This document shows positions 35,693-44,335 of a stretch of 64,000 nucleotides of DNA, in pieces. Within the stretch, counting starts at the first letter, position 1. Every line of letters starts with the position of its first letter. The notes beneath the pieces are model-generated. The model did no database searches. It saw nothing but the letters and a program-made list of their open reading frames with translations, and was not told where the DNA came from. The stretch comes from Aliikangiella coralliicola (GTDB taxonomy: Bacteria > Pseudomonadota > Gammaproteobacteria > Enterobacterales > Kangiellaceae). Location: NCBI RefSeq assembly GCF_007004725.1, contig NZ_ML660169.1:1-64000 (forward strand). The letters run 5' to 3'. The translations under genes and the position numbers were made by a program.

Positions 35693-36619
35693 TTAATCTT
35701 CTAGTTCCATTCTTTTCTGCACAGCTTGTGCCAGCTCATCCGGATTAAACTTAGGGATAAAATCATTTGCACCAACTTTTTGCACCATTGCCTCGTTAAA
35801 GACACCACTTAATGATGTATGTAGCATTACCCACATATGACTGAGTTTATCGTTACCTCTAATTTCAGCGGTGAGAGTATATCCATCCATCTCCGGCATT
35901 TCAATGTCGGAAATAAGTAGTAAGACCTCATCGTCAACCGACTGACCATTCGCGACTATCCCCTCCAGATATTCCAATGCCTCTTTACCGTCTTTACACA
36001 ATTTAGTCTGAAAACCTAACTGTTCAATTGTTCTTTTGATTTGTCCACGAGCCACCGAAGAATCATCCGCAATTAACACGACTTTATCTTGTGGCGCTTT
36101 GCCTGCTTGCTCTTCCACGATCTCCGCACTAACAGTTGCATCGTTAGGTGTAATTTCAGCGAGAACTTTCTCGACATCAATAATTTCAACTAACTGACCG
36201 CCAATGTCAGTAACAGCGGTTAGATAACTGGATTTTCCTGAACCCTTGGGTGGTGGATGAATATCGCTCCAGTTCATATTGACAATCCGTTCTACTGAAT
36301 TCACCAGAAACCCCTGTACTTTCCGGTTATACTCCGCAATCACCACAAAACAATTTTGCACATTACCCAGCGAAGGTCCTCCCACGGCGAGACTCAAATC
36401 GATGACTGAAATTGTCATCCCACGAATATGAGCAACGCCACGAACAACCGGGTTGCGTTGAGGCAATTCAGTCAGTTCAGGACATTGAAGAACTTCTCTC
36501 ACCTTAAAAACATTAATGCCATAAACCTGCTTGCCTTTTAACCTGAACAAAAGCAGTTCGAGCCGGTTCTGACCCACCATTTGTGTTCTCTGGTTAACCG
36601 AATCAAGAATACTCGACAT
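35693..36619 (-). CDS. cheV: Chemotaxis coupling protein CheV (CheW-REC)
   Basis: 308 residues. CheW-like domain at about 15-165 ('LLLFRLKGKQVYGINVFKVREVLQCPELTELPQRNPVVRGVAHIRG') and a receiver domain at about 185-305 ('VVLIADDSSVARGQIKRTIEQLGF', phospho-acceptor D238 in 'LLISDIEMPEMDGY'). It couples receptors to CheA and adapts by phosphorylation. GGAAGG ribosome site. It diverges from flgA. Confidence 0.97.
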   Translation of the reverse strand: MSSILDSVNQRTQMVGQNRLELLLFRLKGKQVYGINVFKVREVLQCPELTELPQRNPVVRGVAHIRGMTISVIDLSLAVGGPSLGNVQNCFVVIAEYNRKVQGFLVNSVERIVNMNWSDIHPPPKGSGKSSYLTAVTDIGGQLVEIIDVEKVLAEITPNDATVSAEIVEEQAGKAPQDKVVLIADDSSVARGQIKRTIEQLGFQTKLCKDGKEALEYLEGIVANGQSVDDEVLLLISDIEMPEMDGYTLTAEIRGNDKLSHMWVMLHTSLSGVFNEAMVQKVGANDFIPKFNPDELAQAVQKRMELED

Positions 36620-36666
36620 TACTTACCTTCCTATCACTTTAAAAATATGAATGATTTATCTCTATG

Positions 36667-36682
36667 CGGCACACAATTTGCT
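36667..36682 (+). promoter_or_regulatory. Candidate sigma-54 promoter upstream of flgA
   Basis: CGGCAC (36667-36672), 5 bases, TTGCT (36678-36682). Spacing is right, but the first base of the -24 box is C and it lies 250 bases before flgA. The 312-base cheV-flgA gap also holds GTGCC/GGCAC arms near 36750 (5-bp hairpin); no other feature seen. Confidence 0.4.
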
Positions 36683-36931
36683 TATTTGTTTATATATTTA
36701 ACTTTGCTTAACTTGTAGCGGGTCATATTGGTAGAGACTAGCGTCAATGGTGCCAAAACGGCACATTTTATTCAGGTTAAGACGTATTTTTGACTAAATA
36801 CCAGTTAAATAATGGTTAAGCCTCGATAAAGCACTGAAAGTGAGGCAATTAACAAGCGCGCAGACAAATACCGCAACTTGCGTGTTATTGGTTTTAAGTA
36901 TAGTCAATATTCGTAAAACAACAGGAAAATC

Positions 36932-37699
36932 ATGAAATTAATTAACGATAGCGATCCAGAGAAATTAGCCCTAACAAGGCAGTTTACGGACAATTCAATG
37001 TTTTTTTTAATGATATTGCTATTGATAATCTCGTTGCCATTAACGGCGAAAAACGCTGAAAACTATCAGTCTCTGGAAGAAATTCGCCAAGCGGCAAAAA
37101 AATTCCTTGAGGAAAAGCAACCTTCTGCCGATATAGCAAGTACCGAGATTACTGTCGGTCATATTGACCCTAGAACTCGATTGCAATTATGTGACAATGG
37201 ATTGGTTGCTTTTCTGCCAAGCGGCAGCCGACTAAAGGGTAAAACCACGGTTGGCGTACGTTGTAATGGTAAACAAAGCTGGAAGCTGTTTCTTTCTGCA
37301 AAAATTGAGCGTTACCAACATGTGTGGGTGACAACCAGGAACTTAAGACCGAGTGATATATTGACCAAATCAGATTTAACCAGGCAAAGAGTATTGACTA
37401 CTAATATGCGCAAAATTCCGGTTGAAGACATTGCGCTTATTATGAACACGAGCCCGAAGCGCTCGATGCGTAGCGGTTCTGTGATTTTTCAGGATAGCGT
37501 TTGCATGGTTTGTAAAGGTCAGAAAGTGAGTGTTTCGGCAAACAGTCAATTTATTACTATTAACGTGGACGGTATGGCGCTTAATGACGCAGCGCTGGGT
37601 GAAACAGCCCAGGTGAGAAATTCAAAATCAAAACGCATTTTTGGTGCTATAGTTACCGGAAAAAACCAATTAAGCGTTAACTTAGCAGGTACAAATTAA
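36932..37699 (+). CDS. flgA: Flagella basal body P-ring formation protein FlgA
   Basis: 255 residues. A membrane/signal helix lies at about residues 24-38 ('MFFLMILLLIISLPLTA'), after an unusually long 23-residue N-terminal tail, so the true start could be the internal ATG near residue 23. The SAF-type domain follows with 'GHIDPRTRLQLCDNGLVAFLPSGSRLKGKTTVGVRC', 'LRPSDILTKSDLTRQRV' and 'GETAQVRNSKSKRIFGAIVTG'. Periplasmic chaperone for the P-ring. flgM follows after 3 bases. Confidence 0.95.
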   Translation: MKLINDSDPEKLALTRQFTDNSMFFLMILLLIISLPLTAKNAENYQSLEEIRQAAKKFLEEKQPSADIASTEITVGHIDPRTRLQLCDNGLVAFLPSGSRLKGKTTVGVRCNGKQSWKLFLSAKIERYQHVWVTTRNLRPSDILTKSDLTRQRVLTTNMRKIPVEDIALIMNTSPKRSMRSGSVIFQDSVCMVCKGQKVSVSANSQFITINVDGMALNDAALGETAQVRNSKSKRIFGAIVTGKNQLSVNLAGTN

Positions 37700-37702
37700 A
37701 TT

Positions 37703-38014
37703 ATGGTTATGGATATTCGCAGTCTGGTACCGGGGCACACCAAAGCTAACCTGGGAAAGACAGATAAATCTCGTAAGAAAGGTTCTTCTAACGAATCCAG
37801 TTCCAACGCAGTTGAAGCGGATGACTCTGTCAGTTTGACGGGACAGGCTTCACAGATCAATAGCCTTATTCAACAAATGAAGGCTGCGCCTGTGCTCGAC
37901 CCAGATAGAGTTTCTCCGGTAAAAGAGAAGCTGGACAATAACAAATACGAAATTGAATATGAGCAGGTGGCCAATAAAATGCTCGATTTCGAAGCTGATT
38001 ATTATCGCCATTAA
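37703..38014 (+). CDS. flgM: Anti-sigma-28 factor FlgM
   Basis: 103 residues, mostly unfolded at the N-terminus, then the FlgM motif: 'DSVSLTGQASQINSLIQQMKAAPVLDPDRVSPVKEKLDNNKYEIEYEQVANKMLDFE' (in part). It binds FliA until the hook is complete, then is exported. Its targets in this window are the promoters at 8454, 10368 and 50700. Two adjacent ATG codons (37703 and 37709) are possible starts. Confidence 0.94.
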   Translation: MVMDIRSLVPGHTKANLGKTDKSRKKGSSNESSSNAVEADDSVSLTGQASQINSLIQQMKAAPVLDPDRVSPVKEKLDNNKYEIEYEQVANKMLDFEADYYRH

Positions 38015-38086
38015 TGGTCATGAATGATGATTTTATTTGCAGCCAGCTCAGCAAATCATTCAATCGAATTACGATAAGGTGCAACT

Positions 38087-38548
38087 ATGAACAGTGCTCA
38101 ACTTTGCCAAACGTTGATTAATCAATGGCAACAAGACTACCAGCAGTTACACGATATTCTCAACAGCGAACAGGTTGCTTTAGAAAACCGAGATTTCGCG
38201 TCATTAACTAAGCTTATCAAAGAAAAAGATAGTCTGGTCCAGACGATTAACAAACACAATATTCCGCCGATTTTAAAACAGCACGGCATTAGCGTATCTA
38301 GCATGAATGAGTTCAAACACTATTGTTTTGCCGACGAACAACTCGCCCCTGTCTGGCGAGAATTAATGGGACTGGTAGAAAAATGTAGCTTTAAAAACGA
38401 AGTGAACTCCAGGCTTATTGAACTTCTTAATGTCTCTTGCAGAAGAACTTTCAATTTGATTAAGGGATTCGATCCCGATAATAATATTTATAACGCCAGC
38501 GGTGATAGAACTGCCGTGAAACATTTTAGCGCTTCTATTTCTGCCTGA
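38087..38548 (+). CDS. flgN: FlgN-type flagellar chaperone
   Basis: 153 residues, all helical: 'LINQWQQDYQQLHDILNSEQVALENRDFASLTKLIKEKDSLVQTINKHN'. Size and position directly after flgA-flgM fit FlgN, the cytoplasmic export chaperone for FlgK and FlgL. AAGG lies before the ATG. The family diverges strongly, so the call rests partly on position. Confidence 0.85.
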   Translation: MNSAQLCQTLINQWQQDYQQLHDILNSEQVALENRDFASLTKLIKEKDSLVQTINKHNIPPILKQHGISVSSMNEFKHYCFADEQLAPVWRELMGLVEKCSFKNEVNSRLIELLNVSCRRTFNLIKGFDPDNNIYNASGDRTAVKHFSASISA

Positions 38549-38607
38549 CCTGAGTTCTGGATAAGAACTCAGTTTGCCTGTTTATAAAGTTCGAAAACGA
38601 TCAATTT

Positions 38608-39271
38608 ATGATCGATTAGATGTTTTAGATCGATTAAATATTTTAAATCACTCAAAAAGTTATTCCATTTATCCCCACTTTTAGTGGATATCATTGGGGA
38701 TAACTCTTGCAACCCGTTGCAATAACTTGGTTACAGACAATTGTTGATTTCTTGATCTGATCATTCTTTGATCTGAGTAATCTTTGATCGAAAAAATTTT
38801 TTTAAGTGAGGAAGTAAAACAGCAAACTGCAATCTCGAATGCAATAGAGAGACGGCAGAGAAGCTAAACCAAAAGTCCGAACCACACATTGTCATCTCCA
38901 CGCTGGCCGAGGTGACCGAGAAACTAAATTAAAATTAATTGCCGAATTTTGAACATCAAACTTTAACAAAATGATTCAATTTAAAAAAAATGATCAAATT
39001 ATGATCGACTTACCACTTTAAACACCAAATATTTTATCCCATTTATCCCCATTTTTAGTGGATATCATTGGGGATAACTCTTTCAACACTTTGAGATATC
39101 TTGGTTGCAGACAATTGTTGAATTCTTGATCTGAATATTTTTTGATCGAAATTTTATGATCAAATTAACGCATTTTTACTGATGCCTTGATCATGATTGG
39201 AAATACAGGCGATGTTGCCGCATGGTTTTAATTTGGTTTCTGGATTACCGTAAAGCAGTCACCGCTGAAAA
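38608..39271. repeat. GATC-rich non-coding region with duplicated hairpin
   Basis: 723 bases between flgN and rnt without a gene. Copy 1 (about 38661-38792) and copy 2 (about 39035-39150) share a hairpin TTATCCCCA / TGGGGATAA (38669-38677/38695-38703 and 39043-39051/39069-39077) with an almost identical 17-base loop, then 'CAGACAATTGTTGA', 'CTTGATCTGA' and 'TTTGATCGAA'. I count 13 GATC sites in about 620 bases, well above the two or three expected. TTATCCCCA differs from the DnaA box TTATNCACA at one base. A further GATCGATTA duplication lies at 38608-38640. Confidence 0.75.
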
Positions 39272-39889
39272 TTAATCTCCCAGCGGCCAACCGCCTAATT
39301 TTTTCCATCGGTTGACGATATAACAAAATAACTCAGCCGTTTTCTCTGTGTCATAGAGCGCGGAATGCGCTTGCTCGCTATCAAAACTAATTCCTGCCGT
39401 TTGGCAAGCTCGCGCAAGAACCGTTTGGCCAAGTGCCAGGCCAGCCATGGTCGCAGTATCAAAAGTGGTGAATGGATGAAACGGGTTTCGTTTAGTATTA
39501 ATACGTTCTGACGCAGCCATCAGAAACCCCAGATCAAATCCAGGGTTGTGTCCAACTAAAACGCTTCGTTGGCATTCCGCCTGTTTTTGCTCAACTTTAA
39601 CGCCTTTGTATATCTCGTTGAGAGCAACTTTTTCAGAAACTGCACCGCGTAAAGGATTAAAGGGATCAATACCAGTAAAGTCGAGTGATGACTGCTCGAT
39701 ATTCGCGCCCTCGAATGGCTCAACATGAAAATGCCATCGGTTGGAAATTTTTAAATATCCCTGCTCATCAAACTGAAGTGATACTGCGGCAATTTCTAAC
39801 AGAGCGTCTTTTGATGCGTTAAACCCGCCGGTTTCAACGTCGACCACCACTGGAAAAAAGCCCCGAAACCGGCGACTCATCATTGTCAT
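39272..39889 (-). CDS. rnt: Ribonuclease T
   Basis: 205 residues. DEDDh exonuclease: D17 and E19 in '[28 protein letters not shown]', '[11 protein letters not shown]' and '[17 protein letters not shown]'. It trims tRNA and rRNA 3' ends and acts as a dimer. Starts at 39889, 39883 or 39880 are all possible; AGGA supports the first. Confidence 0.96.
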   Translation of the reverse strand: MTMMSRRFRGFFPVVVDVETGGFNASKDALLEIAAVSLQFDEQGYLKISNRWHFHVEPFEGANIEQSSLDFTGIDPFNPLRGAVSEKVALNEIYKGVKVEQKQAECQRSVLVGHNPGFDLGFLMAASERINTKRNPFHPFTTFDTATMAGLALGQTVLARACQTAGISFDSEQAHSALYDTEKTAELFCYIVNRWKKLGGWPLGD

Positions 39890-39946
39890 TTTATTATCTG
39901 ATCCTTAAGACCTTCCCAAACACTACCTTGAATTACTGTATTTTTG

Positions 39947-39976
39947 GTCGATCTGCTATTAATCTGTCGATCTGCT
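39947..39976. repeat. Short duplication upstream of rnt
   Basis: GTCGATCTGCT at 39947-39957 and 39966-39976, a 19-base period. Confidence 0.5.
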
Positions 39977-40146
39977 TTTATCTATTATCACTCAGGAACT
40001 ATACCCGTGATAGTTCAAGAATTCTAACACTGGATTATCACCTAAACCAATCAATCAAGCCATAAATACAGCTCTGTTGCGCTCCAACTGGAAATATTAC
40101 CGAAAATTCCTGTTGTTTATAGCGATATTAACGATGAAAGCGTCTT

Positions 40147-42945
40147 TTATGAAAACAATGTGAGATGACGTTGGTGGAGCATCATGGCGATATCTCCCAT
40201 ACAACTGCCACACGCCCTGCCCGCTCCAGTCAACTCACTAATCTTTGTAATATCACTAATACCACAACCCACGATAGTGCTCTCAATTTGCTTTTTACTC
40301 ACCTTCATACACAAACAGAGTGGTTTATCCTGCTCAATTTCTTTATTCGCATTGCCTGATAAAAGTGCCCTGGCTAATTGCGGTGATACTTCCGCTTTCA
40401 GTAATTCAGTAAACCAACTATCATCAATACCGGATTTTCGCGAACTAATCTGCATGCTCCACAGAAGTCTATCACCGTCAAATACAGTTGATTGAAATTC
40501 ATTAGGACCATTCGCTCTAGTGTTCAACCAATACTTGCTTTTACCACCGATTTTTTTCAATTGCCCGGTTAATTTTGTATAAAGTTCATCGGGCTCGACA
40601 CAACTGGCAATATGATACAAAACGCCTTGTGAGACTTTCTGTTTTACCCAATAATCCAATCCTGTTATCAATTGTCGGTCTAACGGCAGTCGACAGAGTA
40701 GCAATGCCTCACTCCTGATCGGCCGGCGATTGGTCGGCAAATTATCTAATGCAGGGACCTCTGCTTTACTCGAAGATTTAGTTTCCGCGTCAACTCGAAT
40801 AACGCTTAATGTGACTTTCGCCTGTTTAAATGCCGGTTGTTTTGATAGTGGGTCGACACTGTTATCAACCAACTGGTTAATCGCACCGCCGCTGAAATTT
40901 GCATGACTCCAGTGAATTGGAACAAAAAGCTCACCGCTTGCAACTTGTGAACTGATCTTAATCCTGATTCCCATTGTCAACGATTGGGCAGCCACGCAAA
41001 CAATTTCATCATCGGAGATTTTGAGCAATGCTGCATCTTCTGGATTTATCAGTAACCTGGGCTCGGTGGAATGCAGGCTTAACTGAGGAGAGAGCCCGCT
41101 GCGGGTCATGGTGTGCCATTGATCGCGAACTCTGCCAGAGTTTAGAACAAATTCGAATTGCCCACTATTCATCGCGCCCCGATTAACTTCGCGGTTAATG
41201 GAATTTCTATCAACAGAAAAAACCGGGATCATATTCGCTCGTTGATCGAAGGTATGAAATTTCCCATCAGCAAAGGGTTTTAAGCTTTGCAACTTAATGG
41301 CATTTTTATCGCGCTGAGGCCATTGCAACGGAACCAGGTTATCATACCCTTGTCGATCAATGTTCGATAATGCGGCCAACTCAAAACTGCCGGTATGCCC
41401 CGCTGCCATATTAGATAACGCAACATGCTCCTTAAAAATATCGAACTCATTTTGATATTTAAAATGCTTTCCAAATCCCATACCTTTCGCAACCTGAGAA
41501 ATAATCCACCAATCAGGTTTTGATTCTTGGTATGCAGGACGAAATTGCCGCTGTCGAGAAATTCGTCGTTCTGAATTAGTCACTGTCCCTGATTTTTCGC
41601 CCCAGGCTTGCGCAGGAAAAATGACATCTGCGTAATCTAAAGTTTCACTGGTTTTAAAACAATCACTAACCACAACTAACGGACATTTCTCCAGCACCTT
41701 TTTCACTCGATTACTATCTGGCATTGATACAATCGGATTAGTTGCCATGACCCATAAAGCTTTTATTTTTCCTCGCTCGATTTGTTGAAATAATTCAACT
41801 GCAGTTAAGCCTGGTTTATTCGCTAATCGTTCAGTTTGCCAAAACTCGCTCAACAAGCGTGAAGCCTCTCTGTCATCAAAGTTTAAATGCGCCGCTAAAA
41901 CCGTCGCCATGCCGCCTACTTCACGTCCTCCCATTGCGTTGGGTTGCCCCGTGATAGAAAATGGTCCCATGCCCGGCCGCCCTATTCGATTAGTAAACAG
42001 GTGACAATTGATAATTGCGTTACACTGATCCACACCTTGAGTGGATTGATTTATTCCTTGAGAAAAAATAGTTACTACTTTTTCATTTTTGGCAAACAAT
42101 TGAAAAAAGCTTTCTAAATTTCCTGAAGAGACATTGATACCGTTAGCCAACGGCTCAATACCGAGATAATTTTTTCTGGCAGCTTCAATAGTTGCATCAA
42201 TATTGTTGGGAGTAAAAAACTGCGTGTTAGCGTACCCCTTATCAAACAAGTAACAAAGCAACCCGTTAAACAACAATAAGTCAGTTCCAGTTTTAATGGT
42301 AAGATGATGATCTGCTATTTCAAAGCTGGCTGTTACTCGGGGGTCAATCACGACTATCTTCAATTGTGGTCGACGCTGTTTCTCAGCTCTCAACCGTTGA
42401 TACAACACCGGATGACACCAGGCCAGATTTGACCCAACCAGCACAACGAGATCTGCACTTTCAAGATCACTATAAGACACAGGTACACTATCACTGCCGA
42501 ACGCCCTTTTATGAGCAACCACCGGTGACGACATGCAGAGCCTGGAATTAGTATCAATATTACTACTACCAATAAAACCTTTCATTAGTTTATTAGCGAC
42601 ATAATAGTCTTCCGTTAATAACTGACCCGAAACATAAAAAGCAACAGCGTCTCTTCCGTACTTGCCGATCGCCTGATTAAGTTGGTTAGCAACATATGCG
42701 ATTGATTTTTTCCATGTCGCTCTTTTCCCTTTCACAGTAGGATAACTCAGTCGAGTTTCGTTAGATAAAGTCTCTGGCAACAACCGCCCTTTAGTACAAA
42801 GTCGCCCAAAGTTTGCCGGGTGAAATTGATCGCCCTGAACTGAGTAGTTTTCATTTTCTTCACAAGCGATTTCAACTCCACATCCAACACCGCAATATGG
42901 ACAGGTTGTTTTTGTTCTGTTTAAAGAAGTCGATAATTTTGACAT
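40147..42945 (-). CDS. nasA: Assimilatory nitrate reductase catalytic subunit
   Basis: 932 residues. The N-terminal [4Fe-4S] motif uses C15, C18, C22 and C50 ('CPYCGVGCGVE', 'GRLCTKG'). Molybdopterin domains follow ('SSNIDTNSRLCMSSPVVAHKRAFGSD', 'ITGQPNAMGGREVGGMATVL', a molydopterin-dinucleotide-binding domain near 600-720 with 'SGRVRDQWHTMTRSG'). The C-terminus carries a BFD-like [2Fe-2S] domain ('LCLCMKVSKKQIES' and 'CGSCMGDIAMML'), as in Klebsiella NasA. It reduces nitrate to nitrite in the cytoplasm. It diverges from cobA-nirBD-narK and has its own sigma-54 promoter. No separate NasC electron-transfer gene is in view; the BFD domain may receive electrons. Confidence 0.95.
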   Translation of the reverse strand: MSKLSTSLNRTKTTCPYCGVGCGVEIACEENENYSVQGDQFHPANFGRLCTKGRLLPETLSNETRLSYPTVKGKRATWKKSIAYVANQLNQAIGKYGRDAVAFYVSGQLLTEDYYVANKLMKGFIGSSNIDTNSRLCMSSPVVAHKRAFGSDSVPVSYSDLESADLVVLVGSNLAWCHPVLYQRLRAEKQRRPQLKIVVIDPRVTASFEIADHHLTIKTGTDLLLFNGLLCYLFDKGYANTQFFTPNNIDATIEAARKNYLGIEPLANGINVSSGNLESFFQLFAKNEKVVTIFSQGINQSTQGVDQCNAIINCHLFTNRIGRPGMGPFSITGQPNAMGGREVGGMATVLAAHLNFDDREASRLLSEFWQTERLANKPGLTAVELFQQIERGKIKALWVMATNPIVSMPDSNRVKKVLEKCPLVVVSDCFKTSETLDYADVIFPAQAWGEKSGTVTNSERRISRQRQFRPAYQESKPDWWIISQVAKGMGFGKHFKYQNEFDIFKEHVALSNMAAGHTGSFELAALSNIDRQGYDNLVPLQWPQRDKNAIKLQSLKPFADGKFHTFDQRANMIPVFSVDRNSINREVNRGAMNSGQFEFVLNSGRVRDQWHTMTRSGLSPQLSLHSTEPRLLINPEDAALLKISDDEIVCVAAQSLTMGIRIKISSQVASGELFVPIHWSHANFSGGAINQLVDNSVDPLSKQPAFKQAKVTLSVIRVDAETKSSSKAEVPALDNLPTNRRPIRSEALLLCRLPLDRQLITGLDYWVKQKVSQGVLYHIASCVEPDELYTKLTGQLKKIGGKSKYWLNTRANGPNEFQSTVFDGDRLLWSMQISSRKSGIDDSWFTELLKAEVSPQLARALLSGNANKEIEQDKPLCLCMKVSKKQIESTIVGCGISDITKISELTGAGRACGSCMGDIAMMLHQRHLTLFS

Positions 42946-42994
42946 TTTGAATATATGTAATCAGTCACCAGTGAATCATTCGAATAATTACTAA

Positions 42995-43010
42995 GGCAAC
43001 AATCACGCCA
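42995..43010 (-). promoter_or_regulatory. Sigma-54 promoter of nasA
   Basis: On the minus strand TGGCGT, 5 bases, TTGCC, about 50 bases before the nasA ATG. The -12 box has C in place of A/T after TTGC. Confidence 0.65.
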
Positions 43011-43254
43011 ACTAAAACAGGTTTAAGTTGTCAACTACCGTAACCCAGTTCAGTTTGACCAGTAACGGTTGCAAAAAATGTCAACTTCTTTATTCAGCCT
43101 GACAAGCATTTCGCCCGTCGGGAAGGGCGTAAAGAAACTAGAACTAAAAAGTCTCAAAAGTTTTTAGATGAAAAACTCAGACTCAAAACTCATTTATCAA
43201 ACTAAACGCTAGCCGATTAATTTTAGAAACCATTGTGACACCGAGTAAAACTTT

Positions 43255-43271
43255 TGCACCACGCCAGTGCA
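43255..43271. promoter_or_regulatory. NtrC binding site 1
   Basis: TGCACC-N5-AGTGCA; the NtrC consensus is TGCACC-N5-GGTGCA, so 11 of 12 positions match. It is about 155 bases upstream of the nir-side sigma-54 promoter and 245 from the nasA one. Confidence 0.75.
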
Positions 43272-43295
43272 ACACCAAAAAACGCATTACCTTCT

Positions 43296-43312
43296 CGCAC
43301 CGCCTCAGTGCA
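43296..43312. promoter_or_regulatory. NtrC binding site 2
   Basis: CGCACC-N5-AGTGCA, 10 of 12 positions. It lies 41 bases (about four helix turns) from site 1, the same-face spacing expected for cooperating NtrC dimers. Confidence 0.7.
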
Positions 43313-43409
43313 CCACTAAAAACGGCCACGTCCATAGCAGGTAGAAAAACACAAGATAACTTATTGTATTTAAATAATAAAAGAGCAATTACAAAACATA
43401 CAAAAAGGC

Positions 43410-43425
43410 TGGCATTGCTTTTGCT
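43410..43425 (+). promoter_or_regulatory. Sigma-54 promoter of cobA-nirBD-narK
   Basis: TGGCAT (43410-43415), 5 bases, TTGCT (43421-43425), 46 bases before cobA. An AGAGCAA/TTGCTCT inverted repeat (43382-43388/43421-43427) overlaps the -12 box. Confidence 0.8.
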
Positions 43426-43470
43426 CTAGGAGTTGATGCTTAGAAAAAAATAAAGAGCTAACACAACGAA

Positions 43471-44325
43471 ATGACTATCAAAAAAAATTTAACTGGATAC
43501 CATAAACTTGATTCGCAAGTCGATCATATAACTCAAACTGGTTCTAAAAAAACAGGGAAAGTCTACCTCGTCGGGGCAGGTCCCGGTGCTATGGATTTAT
43601 TAACAGTTAAAGCCCTGAGAATTATTCAAAGCAGTGACGTCATCCTTTACGACAAACTAGTCAGCGATGAAATAAAGTCATCTTTTCCGAAAGGCTGTAA
43701 AAAAATATTTGTGGGAAAAAGTAAAGATAACCATAGCATTGCTCAGGAAAGCCTGAACCAATTATTAGTGAGATTATGTCACAAAGGACTACAGGTTTGC
43801 CGATTAAAAGGCGGGGACCCATTTGTTTTTGGCCGAGGGAGCGAAGAAATGTTAGCGATTAGTGAAGTCGGCCTTGACGTAGAAATTGTTCCAGGCATAA
43901 CCGCTGCGTCAGGATGTACTAGCTACGCAGGCATTCCATTAACGCACCGTGAAGTTTCACAAGGATGCACCTTCATTACCGGCCACGCCAAAAATGAACT
44001 CAAATTAAACTGGGCAAGCCTTGCCACCCTTGACCATACCCTCGTTTTTTATATGAGCCTGACTCGGCTCTCCTTTATTAGTCACCAACTCATTAAACAC
44101 GGATTGAACGCAAATACACCTGCAGCATTAATTGAAAATGGGAGTCAACCTCAACAAAGGGTTATCACATCTAGCTTAATAGAACTTTCAACACAGGCAG
44201 ATTTAAAACAATTTAAATCACCAACACTCGTTGTAATTGGCGATGTTGTTCGCTATCAGCAACAGTTGGACTGGTTTCAAAAAGCTCAGTTTGACGACAA
44301 GAAAAGCATTCGTTTGTCTGCATAA
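43471..44325 (+). CDS. cobA: Uroporphyrinogen-III C-methyltransferase
   Basis: 284 residues. 'KVYLVGAGPGAMDLLTVKALRIIQSSDVILYDKLVS', 'VCRLKGGDPFVFGRGSEE', 'VEIVPGITAASGCTSYAGIPLTHRE' and 'TPAALIENGSQPQQRVI' are SUMT motifs. It adds two methyl groups (SAM-dependent) to uroporphyrinogen III to make precorrin-2, on the way to siroheme. There is an N-terminal extension of about 28 residues. Its place before nirB shows the siroheme is for the nitrite reductase. Confidence 0.95.
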   Translation: MTIKKNLTGYHKLDSQVDHITQTGSKKTGKVYLVGAGPGAMDLLTVKALRIIQSSDVILYDKLVSDEIKSSFPKGCKKIFVGKSKDNHSIAQESLNQLLVRLCHKGLQVCRLKGGDPFVFGRGSEEMLAISEVGLDVEIVPGITAASGCTSYAGIPLTHREVSQGCTFITGHAKNELKLNWASLATLDHTLVFYMSLTRLSFISHQLIKHGLNANTPAALIENGSQPQQRVITSSLIELSTQADLKQFKSPTLVVIGDVVRYQQQLDWFQKAQFDDKKSIRLSA

Positions 44326-44335
44326 AGGAAACACG

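Noticed and set aside
38608-39271. Chromosomal origin oriC
   Set aside because: No dnaA, dnaN, gidA or rpmH nearby and the 9-mers are not exact DnaA boxes. Kept as a duplicated GATC-rich element only.
43254-43312. Two short hairpins read as an ANTAR (NasT/NasR) leader
   Set aside because: Their loops do not show the A1/G4 hexaloop pattern and both lie upstream of the sigma-54 start, so they would not be transcribed. The sequences fit NtrC sites much better.
44237-44335. Earlier in-frame start for nirB inside cobA
   Set aside because: It would add 33 residues without similarity to NirB and has no ribosome site; the ATG at 44336 with AAGGA is the family start.
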